Shown here: piece by piece, positions 54,857-64,000 of the stretch | Layout of the letters: the number at the start of each line of letters is the position of its first letter | Position numbering within the stretch: position 1 is the first letter of the stretch | Source of the DNA: Pantoea eucrina | Lineage (GTDB): Bacteria > Pseudomonadota > Gammaproteobacteria > Enterobacterales > Enterobacteriaceae | Direction: 5' to 3' | DNA length: 64,000 nucleotides | NCBI RefSeq assembly: GCF_002095385.1 | Contig: NZ_MIPP01000012.1 | Span: forward strand, 20,078 to 84,077 | Made by a program: the position numbers and the translations under genes | The notes under the pieces: model-generated | The model's database searches: none | What the model saw: the letters and a program-made list of their open reading frames with translations, nothing else | What the model was told of the DNA's origin: nothing

Positions 54857-56449
54857 ATGGCCCAGGTCATTAACACTAACAGCCTCTCGCTGATCACTCA
54901 GAACAACATCAACAAAAACCAGTCTGCTCTCTCTACTTCAATGGAGCGTCTGTCATCGGGTCTGCGTATCAACAGCGCGAAAGATGACGCAGCAGGCCAG
55001 GCTATCGCTAACCGTTTCACGTCTAACATCAAAGGCCTGACTCAGGCAGCCCGTAACGCCAACGACGGTATCTCAGCCGCGCAGACCACTGAAGGCGCGC
55101 TGTCTGAAATCAACAACAACTTACAGCGTATCCGTGAGCTGACCGTACAGTCGCAGAACGGCACTAACTCTGACTCAGATCTTTCTTCAATCCAGGATGA
55201 AATCAAATCACGTCTGGATGAGATTGACCGCGTATCGGGCCAGACCACGTTTAACGGCGTAAATGTGCTGGCAAAAGATGGCAGCATGAAAATTCAGGTT
55301 GGCGCCAACGATGGCGAAACCATTTCTATTGATTTGAAAAAAATTGACTCAAGCACATTAAAACTGGACACATTTAGTGTAGCGCCAGCGACAGTATCAA
55401 CTTCAGCTTCTACTGCGCTAAAAAGCGAAGTTACTCCGGCATTAACAAACGTAAAAGTTGCAGATGGTGAAACTTCTGCTGGTGATAAAACTTTTGGTGC
55501 TACTTATGCTACTGACGATGTAGCAACATATTTTTCTGGTGCAGTTGATACTAAAGATACAACCAATGCAACCGGCACTGCCGACACAAAAGTTTTCCAA
55601 CTTCAAGTTGAAGGTCAGACATACTTTGTTGCTCAAGATGGCGATACAGCTGGCAATGCATTCAATGTATTGAAGCAAACTGAAACAGGATATGAGAAAG
55701 TCCAGGTAGAAGGCAAAGATGTACAGGTTGCTAACTTTGGTGGCCGTGTAACAGCATTCGTGAATGATGGTTCTGGCAATGCAAAATCAGTGGATTTGAA
55801 AGCAGGTACAGCAGGCAAAAATCTTGCTTATAACGATTCACCAATGTCTGTTTACAGCGATGGCAAAAACCTGGATGTAAAACAGGTGCTTGATAAAGAT
55901 GGCAATGCCGTTGCTGGTCAGTATGCAGCTAAAAATGCTGATGGCACTTTTTTGGCTGTAAACGTTGATACCGCAACAGGTAATACATCAGTTATCAAAA
56001 CTGCTGACGGTAAAAATGTTGAATATGCAATGGATTCAAAAAACACGGCACAACAAGTTATCCGTGACGGCGATAAAGTATATAAGGCAAATATAACGGG
56101 CTCCGGCACTGCATCTCCGGCAGCTACAAAAGGTGATGAAATTGCTTCATCTGAACTTAAAGCTATGACTACTGCTGACCCGCTTGCAAAGCTTGATGAT
56201 GCTATTTCACAGATTGATAAGTTCCGTTCTTCACTGGGTGCTATTCAGAACAGTCTGAACTCAGCAGTGACTAACCTGAACAACACCACCACTAACCTGA
56301 CGGCTGCTCAGTCTCGTATCCAGGATGCGGACTACGCAACTGAAGTGTCAAACATGTCTAAAGCGCAGATCGTTCAGCAGGCGGGTAACTCCGTGCTGGC
56401 GAAAGCGAACCAGGTTCCACAGCAGGTTCTCTCTCTGCTGCAGGGCTAA
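54857..56449 (+). CDS. fliC: Flagellin FliC
   Basis: This 530-residue flagellin has the conserved D0/D1 ends: [20 protein letters not shown] at the start and [20 protein letters not shown] at the end. The central ~280 residues (codons ~160-440) are variable D2/D3 sequence with clearly lower GC and different codon use from the ends, a sign of antigenic-domain replacement. It has its own sigma-28 promoter and terminator. GGAAAC precedes ATG 54857. Confidence 0.97.
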   Translation: MAQVINTNSLSLITQNNINKNQSALSTSMERLSSGLRINSAKDDAAGQAIANRFTSNIKGLTQAARNANDGISAAQTTEGALSEINNNLQRIRELTVQSQNGTNSDSDLSSIQDEIKSRLDEIDRVSGQTTFNGVNVLAKDGSMKIQVGANDGETISIDLKKIDSSTLKLDTFSVAPATVSTSASTALKSEVTPALTNVKVADGETSAGDKTFGATYATDDVATYFSGAVDTKDTTNATGTADTKVFQLQVEGQTYFVAQDGDTAGNAFNVLKQTETGYEKVQVEGKDVQVANFGGRVTAFVNDGSGNAKSVDLKAGTAGKNLAYNDSPMSVYSDGKNLDVKQVLDKDGNAVAGQYAAKNADGTFLAVNVDTATGNTSVIKTADGKNVEYAMDSKNTAQQVIRDGDKVYKANITGSGTASPAATKGDEIASSELKAMTTADPLAKLDDAISQIDKFRSSLGAIQNSLNSAVTNLNNTTTNLTAAQSRIQDADYATEVSNMSKAQIVQQAGNSVLAKANQVPQQVLSLLQG

Positions 56450-56471
56450 TCGCTCTCCGCGTAAGCATCAA

Positions 56472-56497
56472 AACCCCGCTCCGGCGGGGTTTTTTTT
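56472..56497 (+). terminator. Intrinsic terminator of fliC
   Basis: An 8-bp stem AACCCCGC / GCGGGGTT with a TCCG loop and a run of eight T. Confidence 0.95.
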
Positions 56498-56601
56498 GCG
56501 TATAAAACCGCAGCTGTCTGCTACAGCCTGCCGCCGCGCGGCCGATAATCTGTTACAGAACCATTCCGCTATAGGTCACGTTTTCCACTCAGGGAGGGGC
56601 G

Positions 56602-57571
56602 ATGCGCTTCAACTACGATCTGTTACCGGGTGAGCTGCTCTCGTTTGAGGAGATCGCGCTGCGTTATGCGCAGCAGCATCCCGGCGAGAAGGCGCTTACC
56701 GCACGCGGCCTGCTGAGTCCCCCGGTGAGCTATCGGCAGCTGACGATCCGCGCGCTGTTTGCGCAGCAGGCGCTGAACAGCCCGCTTGAGGAACTGCTGT
56801 TTATCAGCGATGACAACGAGCACAAAAATTATCTGCGCCGCTTTGAGCACTACCTGAAAACGCAGCAGGCGTTTCTCTATTTTCGCCGCAGCGATGACGT
56901 GAGCCAGCGGGCGCTGGAAAGTGATGGGCGAGAGCCGGGTCTATGCGATGCTCGATCCGCACTCGGCGGCGGCGCAGAACCTGCTCACCAGCCGGGGCTA
57001 CCGGCTGGTGCTGATGCGTCAGCAGGAGGAGGAGGCGTACTGGCAGCTGTTTGACGCGCAGGCGCACCCCTGTTTCCCGCTGTCGCGCGCGGTGCAGTTT
57101 ATCGTGGTGCTGAGCACGCCGCAGCAGCCGGCACCCGCCGCCGTGATACCCGGCACCGAAGTCGGGCGGCGGGTGAAAACCCGCGTGCTGCAGCACGCCA
57201 GCCAGGCGGCGTTTCTGGCGGCGGTGAAAGCGCGCTACGGCGCCTGCGTCATCACCGGCACGCCGCTCACTGAACCACACGGCTGGCCGTGGGTGGAGGC
57301 GTGCCATATCAACACCGACGAGAGCGATGCGGGGCTGCTGGCGGATAACAGCGTCGATAACGGCCTGTTTTTACGCAGCGATCTGCAGCGCCTGTTCCGC
57401 AATAAACTGATTAGCATTGATGGTGAAACCGGGCAGGTGATGCTCAGCGCGGCGCTGGAGAGTGAAGCGGCAGACGGTTTCGCTTATCAGCCGCTGGCGG
57501 GCAAAATCTGCGCGCTGTGGCCCGCGGTGCCGCCTGCCACAAGGCAGCGGTTGCAGCAGCGCAACAGATAG
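56602..57571 (+). pseudogene. HNH endonuclease-like protein, single frameshift
   Basis: Frame 1 (56602-56919) gives MRFNYDLLPGELLSFEEIAL...DDVSQRALE. Skipping one A in GGAAAG at 56918-56920 continues as VMGESRVYAMLDPHSAAAQN to a stop at 57571, for a restored protein of about 322 aa. The C-terminal part has an HNH-like core: ACVITGTPL, VEACHINTDES, NGLFLRSDLQRLF. It resembles stand-alone HNH proteins of unknown role, possibly nucleases of phage or mobile origin. The gene is inserted between fliC and fliA, which are adjacent in E. coli. Confidence 0.75.
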
Positions 57572-57711
57572 CGTCCGCAACGGCGGTGCCCGCCACCGCC
57601 ATCCATCACTAATTTGAAATAACCTCGCTTTTGCCCGCCTATTCTGCCAATCGAAACCGCTACAGAATTGGATAATCATGCCGATAACTTAATTAACGCA
57701 GGGTAGTCAAC

Positions 57712-58433
57712 GTGAACGATCTCTATACCGCCGGCGGCGTGATGGATAAACATTCGCTCTGGCAGCGCTACGTTCCCCTCGTGCGGCATGAAGCGCTGCG
57801 TCTGCAGGTGCGCCTGCCGGCCAGCGTGGAGCTTGACGATCTGCTGCAGGCTGGGGGCATCGGACTGCTGAATGCCGTGGAGCGCTATGACGCGCTGCAG
57901 GGCACCGCCTTTACCACCTACGCCGTGCAGCGTATTCGCGGCGCATGCTGGACGAACTGCGCAGCCGCGACTGGGCACCGCGCAGCGTGCGGCGCAACGC
58001 GCGCGAAGTAGCCGGTGCCATGCACCAGGTGGAGCAGGCGCTCGGCCGCTCAGCCTCGGAGCAGGAGGTGGCGCAGCAGCTGAACGTGTCGCTGGAGGAG
58101 TACCGGCAGATCCTGCTGGATACCAACAATAGCCAGCTCTTCTCCTATGACGAGTATCGGGAAGAGCACGGTGACAGCGCAGAGCTGGTGACAGAGGGCC
58201 ATGAAGAGGCGAATCCGCTGCATCAGCTGATGGAAGGGAATCTGCGTGAACGCGTGATTGACGCAATCGAGGCGCTGCCCGAACGCGAAAAGCTCGTGCT
58301 CACACTGTACTACCAGGAAGAACTGAACCTGAAAGAGATTGGCGCGGTGCTGGAGGTGGGGGAATCCCGCGTCAGTCAGCTGCACAGTCAGGCGATTAAA
58401 CGCCTGCGTGCCCGGTTAGCGGGAGCGCGCTGA
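57712..58433 (+). pseudogene. fliA: Flagellar sigma factor FliA (sigma-28), single frameshift
   Basis: Starting at GTG 57712, MNDLYTAGGVMDKHSLWQRY through FTTYAVQRIRGA is nearly identical to E. coli FliA. The reading frame then breaks near 57943. The continuation MLDELRSRDWAPRSVRRNAR ... ESRVSQLHSQAIKRLRARL lies in another frame. E. coli reads RIRGAMLDELRSRDW here, so one base is missing before ATG in GGCGC-ATG. Regions 2 and 4 end up in different frames, so no complete sigma factor can be made without ribosomal slippage. Restored length about 240 aa (E. coli 239). Sequencing error is a serious alternative. Confidence 0.9.
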
Positions 58434-58481
58434 CAGACTCAGTCCTGGGGAAACAAAAATAAAAAAACCGGGGACTCAGCG

Positions 58482-58985
58482 ATGGGAGCCAAAATTAAAG
58501 TCAGGCCATTAAGTCGTTATCTTAAAGACTATAAACATAGCCAAAGCAACTGTTCACACTGTGGCAAAGTATTAGATCGTATGGCGCTGGTGTTTCGTGG
58601 CCAGATCATCAATAAAGAGGCGATAGCCCGCATGGACCAGATGATTGACGATCAGGTCTGGACGAAGCTGCAGCCCGAACTGACCGCGCTATGCCGTTTC
58701 TGCAGCGATATTTTTTGTAATACCCATCCGAACTACTTCGACATCATGGCGTTTAAACAATATCTGTTTGAACAGACCGAGATGAACCACAGTACGATTC
58801 GGGAGTATGTGGTGCGCCTGCGTCGACTTGATGACATGCTGAAAGCGAGAAATTTCCCGGCAGAAAATCTATCCGGCAACAGCTGGCATGAGTGTCTGCA
58901 GCACGATCTGCCCGATGCCGGTAATAACAACTACCGTATTGCGCTGCGTAAATACGATCAGTTCCTCGGCTGGCAGCGCGGCTGA
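58482..58985 (+). CDS. fliZ: Flagellar/motility regulator FliZ
   Basis: This 167-residue protein matches E. coli FliZ (RPLSRYLKDYKHSQSNCSHC, FKQYLFEQTEMNHSTIREYV, NNNYRIALRKYDQF). FliZ binds promoters similar to RpoS sites and favours motility over curli. It follows fliA in the usual order. Its C-terminus is about 15 residues shorter than in E. coli. Confidence 0.94.
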   Translation: MGAKIKVRPLSRYLKDYKHSQSNCSHCGKVLDRMALVFRGQIINKEAIARMDQMIDDQVWTKLQPELTALCRFCSDIFCNTHPNYFDIMAFKQYLFEQTEMNHSTIREYVVRLRRLDDMLKARNFPAENLSGNSWHECLQHDLPDAGNNNYRIALRKYDQFLGWQRG

Positions 58986-59114
58986 TCAATGATCCATGTC
59001 CGCTGCGGCGATCTGTGCCGCAGCGGGCTGCTGCTACCCCGCAATTCCGGATGCGCCTCAGCGCATCTTCTGCAACACTACAGGGATATCTTCACACTGC
59101 CCTGGAGGCCTGCA

Positions 59115-60101
59115 TTGTCCCTACATCTTCTGCACCAGTTCCCGCGTCTTGAGCTGCTTGGCGCACCTACGCCGCTGGAGCATCTGCCGCGTCTGTCCGA
59201 TTACCTTGGCCGCGATATTTTTATTAAACGTGATGACGTTACGCCGGTCGCGCTGGGCGGCAATAAGCTGCGCAAGCTGGAGTTTCTGGCCGCGGACGCG
59301 CTCCGCCAGGGCGCGGATGTGCTGCTGACCGCCGGCGCGATCCAGTCCAATCACGTACGCCAGACGGCCGCAGTGGCGGCGCGACTCGGCCTGAAGTGCG
59401 TGGCGCTGCTGGAAAACCCGATTGGCACCACGGCAGAAAATTATCTCTCCAACGGCAACCGCCTGCTGCTTGATCTGATGGACGTGGAGACGGAGATGGT
59501 GGCGGCGCTGGATAATCCGCCGCAGCAGCTCAGCGACTATGCAGAGCGTCTCGAAGCGCAGGGATATCGCCCCTATATCGTGCCGGTCGGCGGCTCGAAT
59601 GCGCTGGGCGCGCTGGGATACGTAGAGTGCGCCCAGGAGATCGCCCATCAGAGCGAGGGCGTGGTGGATTTCGCGGCGGTGGTGGTGGCATCCGGCAGCG
59701 CCGGTACCCATGCCGGTCTGGCGGTAGGGCTGGAGCAGCTGCTGCCGGAAAGCGAGCTGGTTGGCGTGACAGTGTCACGTAGCGTGGCCGCGCAGCTGCC
59801 GGTGGTAGAGCGGCTGCGCAGCGCGCTGGCAGAGCAGCTTGAGCTGAAGCCGCAGGCGGCGATCACGCTCTGGGATGAGTACTACGCGCCGCGCTATGGC
59901 GAACCCAGTGAAGAGGGCATGGAGGCAGTGCGCCTGCTGGCACGGCTGGAAGGTATCATGCTGGATCCGGTCTATACCGGCAAAGCGATGGCCGGTCTGA
60001 TTGACGGTATCAGCCAGAAGCGCTTCCGGCGCGAAGGGCCGCTGCTGTTTGTACATACCGGCGGCGCACCGGCGTTATTTGCTTATCATCCTTCGGTATG
60101 A
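59115..60101 (+). CDS. dcyD: D-cysteine desulfhydrase DcyD (TTG start)
   Basis: This 328-residue PLP enzyme is the same length as E. coli DcyD. PLP-Lys lies in [10 protein letters not shown] (residue ~50), and [16 protein letters not shown] is conserved. It splits D-cysteine to pyruvate, H2S and ammonia. I chose TTG 59115: GGAGG is 6 nt upstream and the next residues [21 protein letters not shown] align from E. coli residue 2. The frame is open to an ATG at 58989, but that extension has no family counterpart. Coupled with tcyJLN for cystine uptake. Confidence 0.92.
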   Translation: MSLHLLHQFPRLELLGAPTPLEHLPRLSDYLGRDIFIKRDDVTPVALGGNKLRKLEFLAADALRQGADVLLTAGAIQSNHVRQTAAVAARLGLKCVALLENPIGTTAENYLSNGNRLLLDLMDVETEMVAALDNPPQQLSDYAERLEAQGYRPYIVPVGGSNALGALGYVECAQEIAHQSEGVVDFAAVVVASGSAGTHAGLAVGLEQLLPESELVGVTVSRSVAAQLPVVERLRSALAEQLELKPQAAITLWDEYYAPRYGEPSEEGMEAVRLLARLEGIMLDPVYTGKAMAGLIDGISQKRFRREGPLLFVHTGGAPALFAYHPSV

Positions 60102-60265
60102 GACAGGCTGACGAAACGCTCTATAATCGCTGCCACAGACAGGCGTAACGTCACCACGGAGATGCAATTTCTGTGGCGTTCATAATAAGACTACGCTATC
60201 TGTTACAGGGTGCGTCACGCGACGCACCTGCACTGACACACACAACAGATAATAACGGGGTAAAC

Positions 60266-61066
60266 ATGGCTTTCTCTCTGATTCGTCGCCCGCTGGCGAT
60301 GGGAATGATGGCGGTGGCGCTGCTCGCAGGCATCAACGCAAAATCCTTTGCCGCTGAAGATTTGCTGGCACAGATTAAAAATAAAGGCGAGCTGCGCGTG
60401 GGCCTTGAAGGCACCTATCCGCCGTTCAGTTTCCAGGATGAGCGCGGCAAACTGACCGGCTTTGAGGTGGAGTTTGCGCAGGAGCTGGCACAGCATCTCG
60501 GCGTAAAAGCGGCGCTGAAGCCGACCAAATGGGACGGTATGCTGGCGTCTCTGGATTCAAAACGTATCGACGTGGTGATAAATCAGGTCACTATCTCCGA
60601 TGAGCGTAAAAAGAAGTATGACTTCTCCACGCCGTACACCATCTCGGGCGTGCAGGCGCTGACGCTGAAGAAAAACGCCGGCACCATCACCAAACCTGAG
60701 GACCTGGCAGGGAAAAAAGTGGGCGTGGGCCTCGGCTCCAACTATGAGCAGTGGCTGCGTGATAACGTCAAAGGCGTCGATATCCGCACCTATGATGATG
60801 ACCCGACAAAATATCAGGATCTGCGCTCCGGCCGCCTGAACGCCATTCTGGTCGATCGCCTGGCCGCGCTCGATCTGGTGAAGAAAACCGGTGACACCAT
60901 GGCCGTAGCGGGCCCGGCGTTCTCGCGCCTGGAGGCTGGCGTGGCGGTGCGTAAGGGTAACGACGATCTGCTGAAAGCGATCGATCAGGCGATGGCAGAG
61001 ATGCAGAAAGATGGCTCGCTGAAAAAACTCTCCGATAAATGGTTTGGCACGGACGTGACGAAATAA
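60266..61066 (+). CDS. tcyJ: Cystine-binding periplasmic protein TcyJ (FliY)
   Basis: This 266-residue type-3 solute-binding protein has a signal peptide (RRPLAMGMMAVALLAGINAKSFAA) and the core LRVGLEGTYPPFSFQDERGK. It matches E. coli TcyJ (266 aa). ATG 60266 was chosen at the signal peptide; the frame extends to 60173. The stop overlaps the tcyL start by one base. Confidence 0.96.
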   Translation: MAFSLIRRPLAMGMMAVALLAGINAKSFAAEDLLAQIKNKGELRVGLEGTYPPFSFQDERGKLTGFEVEFAQELAQHLGVKAALKPTKWDGMLASLDSKRIDVVINQVTISDERKKKYDFSTPYTISGVQALTLKKNAGTITKPEDLAGKKVGVGLGSNYEQWLRDNVKGVDIRTYDDDPTKYQDLRSGRLNAILVDRLAALDLVKKTGDTMAVAGPAFSRLEAGVAVRKGNDDLLKAIDQAMAEMQKDGSLKKLSDKWFGTDVTK

Positions 61067-61734
61067 TGCTGGAGAGCGTACATCTGGTGCTGGATTCAGC
61101 ACCTTTTTTACTTAAAGGGGCACTGTTTACGCTGCAGCTCAGCATCGGCGGGATGTTCTTTGGCCTGCTGCTGGGCTTTATTCTTGCCCTGATGCGCCTG
61201 TCGCGCTTCTGGCCGGTGAACTGGCTGGCGCGCATCTATGTCTCAGTGTTCCGCGGCACGCCGCTGATCGCCCAGCTGTTTATGATCTACTACGGCCTGC
61301 CGCAGTTTGGCATTGAACTCGATCCCATTCCCTCCGCGATGATTGGCCTGTCGCTGAACACGGCGGCCTATGCGTCAGAGTCGCTGCGCGGTGCTATCGC
61401 CTCTATCGAGCGCGGGCAGTGGGAAGCGGCGGCCAGCATTGGTATGACCCCGTGGCAGACGCTGCGCCGGGTGATCCTGCCGCAGGCGGCGCGGACTGCG
61501 CTGCCGCCGCTCGGTAACAGCTTTATCAGCCTGGTCAAGGATACCTCGCTGGCGGCCACTATCCAGGTGCCGGAGCTGTTTCGTCAGGCGCAGTTAATCA
61601 CCTCACGCACGCTTGAGGTGTTTACCATGTATCTGGCCGCCTCGCTGATCTACTGGATCATGGCGACCGTGCTCTCCGCGCTGCAGAACCGTCTTGAAGC
61701 GCACGTTAATCGTCAGGATCGGGAGGATAAATGA
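61066..61734 (+). CDS. tcyL: L-cystine ABC transporter permease TcyL
   Basis: This 222-residue permease is the same length as in E. coli. It has about five TM segments and the EAA motif EAAASIGMTPWQTLRRVILPQA for ATPase contact. ATG 61066 overlaps the tcyJ stop. Confidence 0.96.
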   Translation: MLESVHLVLDSAPFLLKGALFTLQLSIGGMFFGLLLGFILALMRLSRFWPVNWLARIYVSVFRGTPLIAQLFMIYYGLPQFGIELDPIPSAMIGLSLNTAAYASESLRGAIASIERGQWEAAASIGMTPWQTLRRVILPQAARTALPPLGNSFISLVKDTSLAATIQVPELFRQAQLITSRTLEVFTMYLAASLIYWIMATVLSALQNRLEAHVNRQDREDK

Positions 61735-62483
61735 GTGCAATTGAAGTCCGCCAGCTGGTGAAAAAATTTCACGGGCAGACGGTGCTGCACGGCATCGATC
61801 TCGACGTGGCTGCCGGAGAGGTAGTGGCGATTATCGGCCCCAGCGGCTCGGGAAAAACCACGCTGCTGCGCAGTATCAATCTGCTGGAGGTGCCGGATCA
61901 GGGTAGCGTGACGGTAGGCGGCATCACCATTGACGCCAGCCTGAGTCTTAACAAACAGAAAGAGAAGGTGCGTCAGCTGCGCCAGCAGGTCGGGTTTGTG
62001 TTTCAGAACTTCAATCTGTTCCCGCATCGTTCGGTGCTGGAAAACATTATTGAAGGGCCGGTGATCGTTAAAGGTGAGCCGAAAGCAGAAGCGCAGGCGC
62101 GGGCACGTCAGCTGCTGGAGAAGGTCGGGCTGACGGGTAAAGAGGCGAGCTTTCCGCGCCGGCTTTCCGGCGGGCAGCAGCAGCGGGTGGCAATTGCCCG
62201 CGCGCTGGCAATGCGCCCGGAGGTGATTCTGTTTGATGAGCCGACGTCCGCGCTTGACCCGGAGCTGGTCGGCGAGGTGCTGAACACCATTCGCGCCCTG
62301 GCGCAGGAGAAACGGACGATGGTGATCGTCACGCATGAGATGAGTTTTGCGCGTGATGTGGCTGACCGCGCTATCTTCATGGACCAGGGGCGCATTGTGG
62401 AGCAGGGGGAGGCCAGAACCCTGTTCAGTAATCCGCAGCAGGCTCGTACCCGACAATTCCTGGATAAATTTCTTAATCAGTAA
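61731..62483 (+). CDS. tcyN: L-cystine ABC transporter ATPase TcyN
   Basis: This 250-residue ATPase has Walker A GPSGSGKTT, signature LSGGQQQRVAIARALAM and Walker B VILFDEPTSALDPE. It overlaps tcyL by 4 nt. Last gene of the uptake operon, followed by a terminator. Confidence 0.97.
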   Translation: MSAIEVRQLVKKFHGQTVLHGIDLDVAAGEVVAIIGPSGSGKTTLLRSINLLEVPDQGSVTVGGITIDASLSLNKQKEKVRQLRQQVGFVFQNFNLFPHRSVLENIIEGPVIVKGEPKAEAQARARQLLEKVGLTGKEASFPRRLSGGQQQRVAIARALAMRPEVILFDEPTSALDPELVGEVLNTIRALAQEKRTMVIVTHEMSFARDVADRAIFMDQGRIVEQGEARTLFSNPQQARTRQFLDKFLNQ

Positions 62484-62489
62484 TATTCA

Positions 62490-62516
62490 GGGCCGGTTCG
62501 CTGGCCCTTATTTATT
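62490..62516 (+). terminator. Intrinsic terminator of the tcy operon
   Basis: A short stem GGGCC / GGCCC with an 8-nt loop, followed by TTATTTATTT, directly after tcyN. Confidence 0.7.
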
Positions 62517-62882
62517 TCGCTGCTATCACATTCCTTCGCGTTTCTCTTATCCTTTTGGTGCATAGTCATATAATTGTCTTATTGCTAAATTATTAACTGG
62601 CTTCTCTGTTTGCAGATTGCTCTTAATTAAACAGCAGCTTTTCTTACTGATTATTTTTCCTGAATCACAGTTTATAACTCTCTGTGCCGCTTCAGGCAGA
62701 TGTAAATGCATTTTGATTAACGTAAAGTCTTGTTACATCAGGGCCAGCAAAGACAATTTAGGACTTTCGCCAGATACACTCCCCGCAGTGCTGTTGAATA
62801 ATCGTTTAATAACCATAACTCACGAACTGATTATTAATGCGTTTACCTCTTACAGACCTACACAGCTTTAGGAGTCAACCTG
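62517..62882. promoter_or_regulatory. AT-rich upstream region of the acyltransferase gene
   Basis: A 366-bp AT-rich spacer with no supportable gene; it must carry the promoter of the downstream gene. The drop in GC may mark a horizontally acquired insertion or an H-NS-bound promoter. Confidence 0.5.
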
Positions 62883-63962
62883 ATGAAAGATAACGGGAAA
62901 AATGATATAGGCTGGATAAATACACTGAAAGGTGCCTGTATTTTGCTGGTGGTGCTCTATCACACCGTATTACCGGGATTTGAAACAACGATAAAATATT
63001 TGAGTGCCGGATGGTTTCCGGCGGAAATATGGGTACAGTTTAATACGGTCCTGTCGCCATTACGTATGCCGGCATTCTTTTTTGTTTCCGGCCTGCTGGC
63101 GACCAATGGCATTTTGAATCGTTCATGGAAACAGGTATTTACCAGCCGTATTACCAATCTGTTCTATCTCTATATTTTGTGGGGCTTTATTCAGTGGTGG
63201 TCAATTGTCGGGATTTCCACAGAAATCACCGGGCAACGCATTTCGCAAAATCTTAATGCGGCCTATGCCGGTTCACTGCTGGAGTTTCTCAAGCTGACGT
63301 TTATGGCGATGAGTACCTCCTGGTATCTGTATGGTCTGGCGATCTACTTCCTGTGTGCAAAAATTTTCCATCAGCAGAAAATCGCGCTGCTGGTTGTGGC
63401 GGTGGTACTGAATTATCTGGCGGTGGAAAAAATCATTCCCTACTGGGGGCCGCAGAGCGTCGCGCAATATTTCCTGTTCTTCCTGCTGGGCGCATTCTGG
63501 AGCCCGGTGATGCTGCGCCTGAGCGAGCTGCGCCGTGAAAACCTGCTGCCGTGGGCGGTACTGGCCGCGCTGACGGGACTTCACGTGATTATGGGCCTGG
63601 ATAAAAGCCTGTTTATGTGCGTCATCGCCGTGCTGGTGAGCGTGGCGGCCTGCCGCTGGCTTAACCAGCATTTCAGTATGCGTTTTTTCAACTGGGTAGG
63701 GCGCAATACGCTGCAAATCTACGTTATTCACCGCATCTTTATTGAGTTTTTCGGGATGTCGGCGATTCTGTTTGCCCAGCGCCATCACCTGTTTGAGCAG
63801 GAGTGGTTCTCCATGCTGTGGGCCTGTTTCTATCCGCTGGCCATCGTCGGGATCTGTTCGCTCTGTTCAGTCGCGGTCTGGTCAGTGACCAACCGCGGTC
63901 TGGGTCAGTCGCTGTTCCTGTTCCCGACGCTGATCGGCATGAAGCGTCGCAAAGCAGCGTAG
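62883..63962 (+). CDS. Acyltransferase-3 family membrane protein (YcfT-like)
   Basis: This 359-residue protein has about ten TM segments and the acyltransferase-3 motifs: WINTLKGACILLVVLYHTV at the start (His in YHT), RMPAFFFVSGLLA, and a late WVGRNTLQIYVIHRI. It resembles E. coli YcfT. Members O-acetylate or succinylate extracytoplasmic glycans; the acceptor is not predictable. AGGAGTCAAC precedes ATG 62883. The window ends 38 bp after its stop. Confidence 0.88.
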   Translation: MKDNGKNDIGWINTLKGACILLVVLYHTVLPGFETTIKYLSAGWFPAEIWVQFNTVLSPLRMPAFFFVSGLLATNGILNRSWKQVFTSRITNLFYLYILWGFIQWWSIVGISTEITGQRISQNLNAAYAGSLLEFLKLTFMAMSTSWYLYGLAIYFLCAKIFHQQKIALLVVAVVLNYLAVEKIIPYWGPQSVAQYFLFFLLGAFWSPVMLRLSELRRENLLPWAVLAALTGLHVIMGLDKSLFMCVIAVLVSVAACRWLNQHFSMRFFNWVGRNTLQIYVIHRIFIEFFGMSAILFAQRHHLFEQEWFSMLWACFYPLAIVGICSLCSVAVWSVTNRGLGQSLFLFPTLIGMKRRKAA

Positions 63963-64000
63963 ATAAATGCAGGGGCAACAATTTTAACCGCAGGGGACGC

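Overview
The window looks like chromosome of an Erwiniaceae member, most likely Pantoea or a close relative. The flagellar block, rcsA/dsrB/yodD/dsrA/yedP, yedI, vsr/dcm, yedJ and mtfA next to tRNA-Asn all keep an enterobacterial order. A glycine betaine demethylation locus and a glucosylglycerate-type synthase are added, as is common in Pantoea. This taxon call is inference from gene content; no marker gene was compared.

Layout. (1) 1-5.3 kb: glycine betaine catabolism (3' end of dgcB, etfA, etfB, then convergent gbcA and divergent gbcB). (2) 5.3-9.7 kb: two identical tRNA-Asn genes flanking a short-chain dehydrogenase, then mtfA, a phage-type gene and yedJ. (3) 9.8-17.4 kb: dcm and vsr (divergent), yedI, yodC, a GpgS/YedP compatible-solute pair, the small RNA gene dsrA (recognised from an 18-nt identity with its rpoS-pairing region and from synteny), yodD, a Pmp3-like gene and dsrB. 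(4) 17.4-31.9 kb: a chemoreceptor with a CheR-tether C-terminus, rcsA, then fliRQPONMLKJIHGF and divergent fliE. (5) 31.9-41 kb: a decayed P22-like prophage (integrase tail, tailspike head-binding fragment, other debris) that keeps an intact gtrA-gtrB-glucosyltransferase cassette, plus a second glucosyltransferase gene behind a mostly deleted gtrAB copy. (6) 41-51.7 kb: an accessory region with a copper-binding four-helix protein, LexA-controlled umuDC and dinI, an AriR/YmgB-like gene, three tiny paralogous proteins (YWV...PEVW), a BLUF-EAL photoreceptor gene with a frameshift, and a cI-like repressor facing a four-gene operon of small membrane, coiled-coil and repeat proteins. At least four dyads of the form GTTGTACAR-N10/11-YTGTATAAC lie in this region and resemble MlrA/BluR-type operators. 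(7) 51.8-62.5 kb: yedD, fliT, fliS, fliD, fliC, an HNH endonuclease gene, fliA, fliZ, dcyD and tcyJLN. (8) 62.9-64 kb: a membrane acyltransferase.

Three otherwise well conserved genes (bluF, the HNH gene and fliA) each carry one single-base frameshift. If real, loss of FliA would silence class 3 flagellar genes and the strain should be non-motile. Sequencing or assembly error is the main alternative and must be excluded first.

The most interesting material is the accessory region 41-51.7 kb. A possible blue-light/biofilm regulon (BLUF-EAL protein, AriR-like connector, shared operators, a candidate ~100-nt RNA) sits beside a repressor-controlled operon of unknown function.
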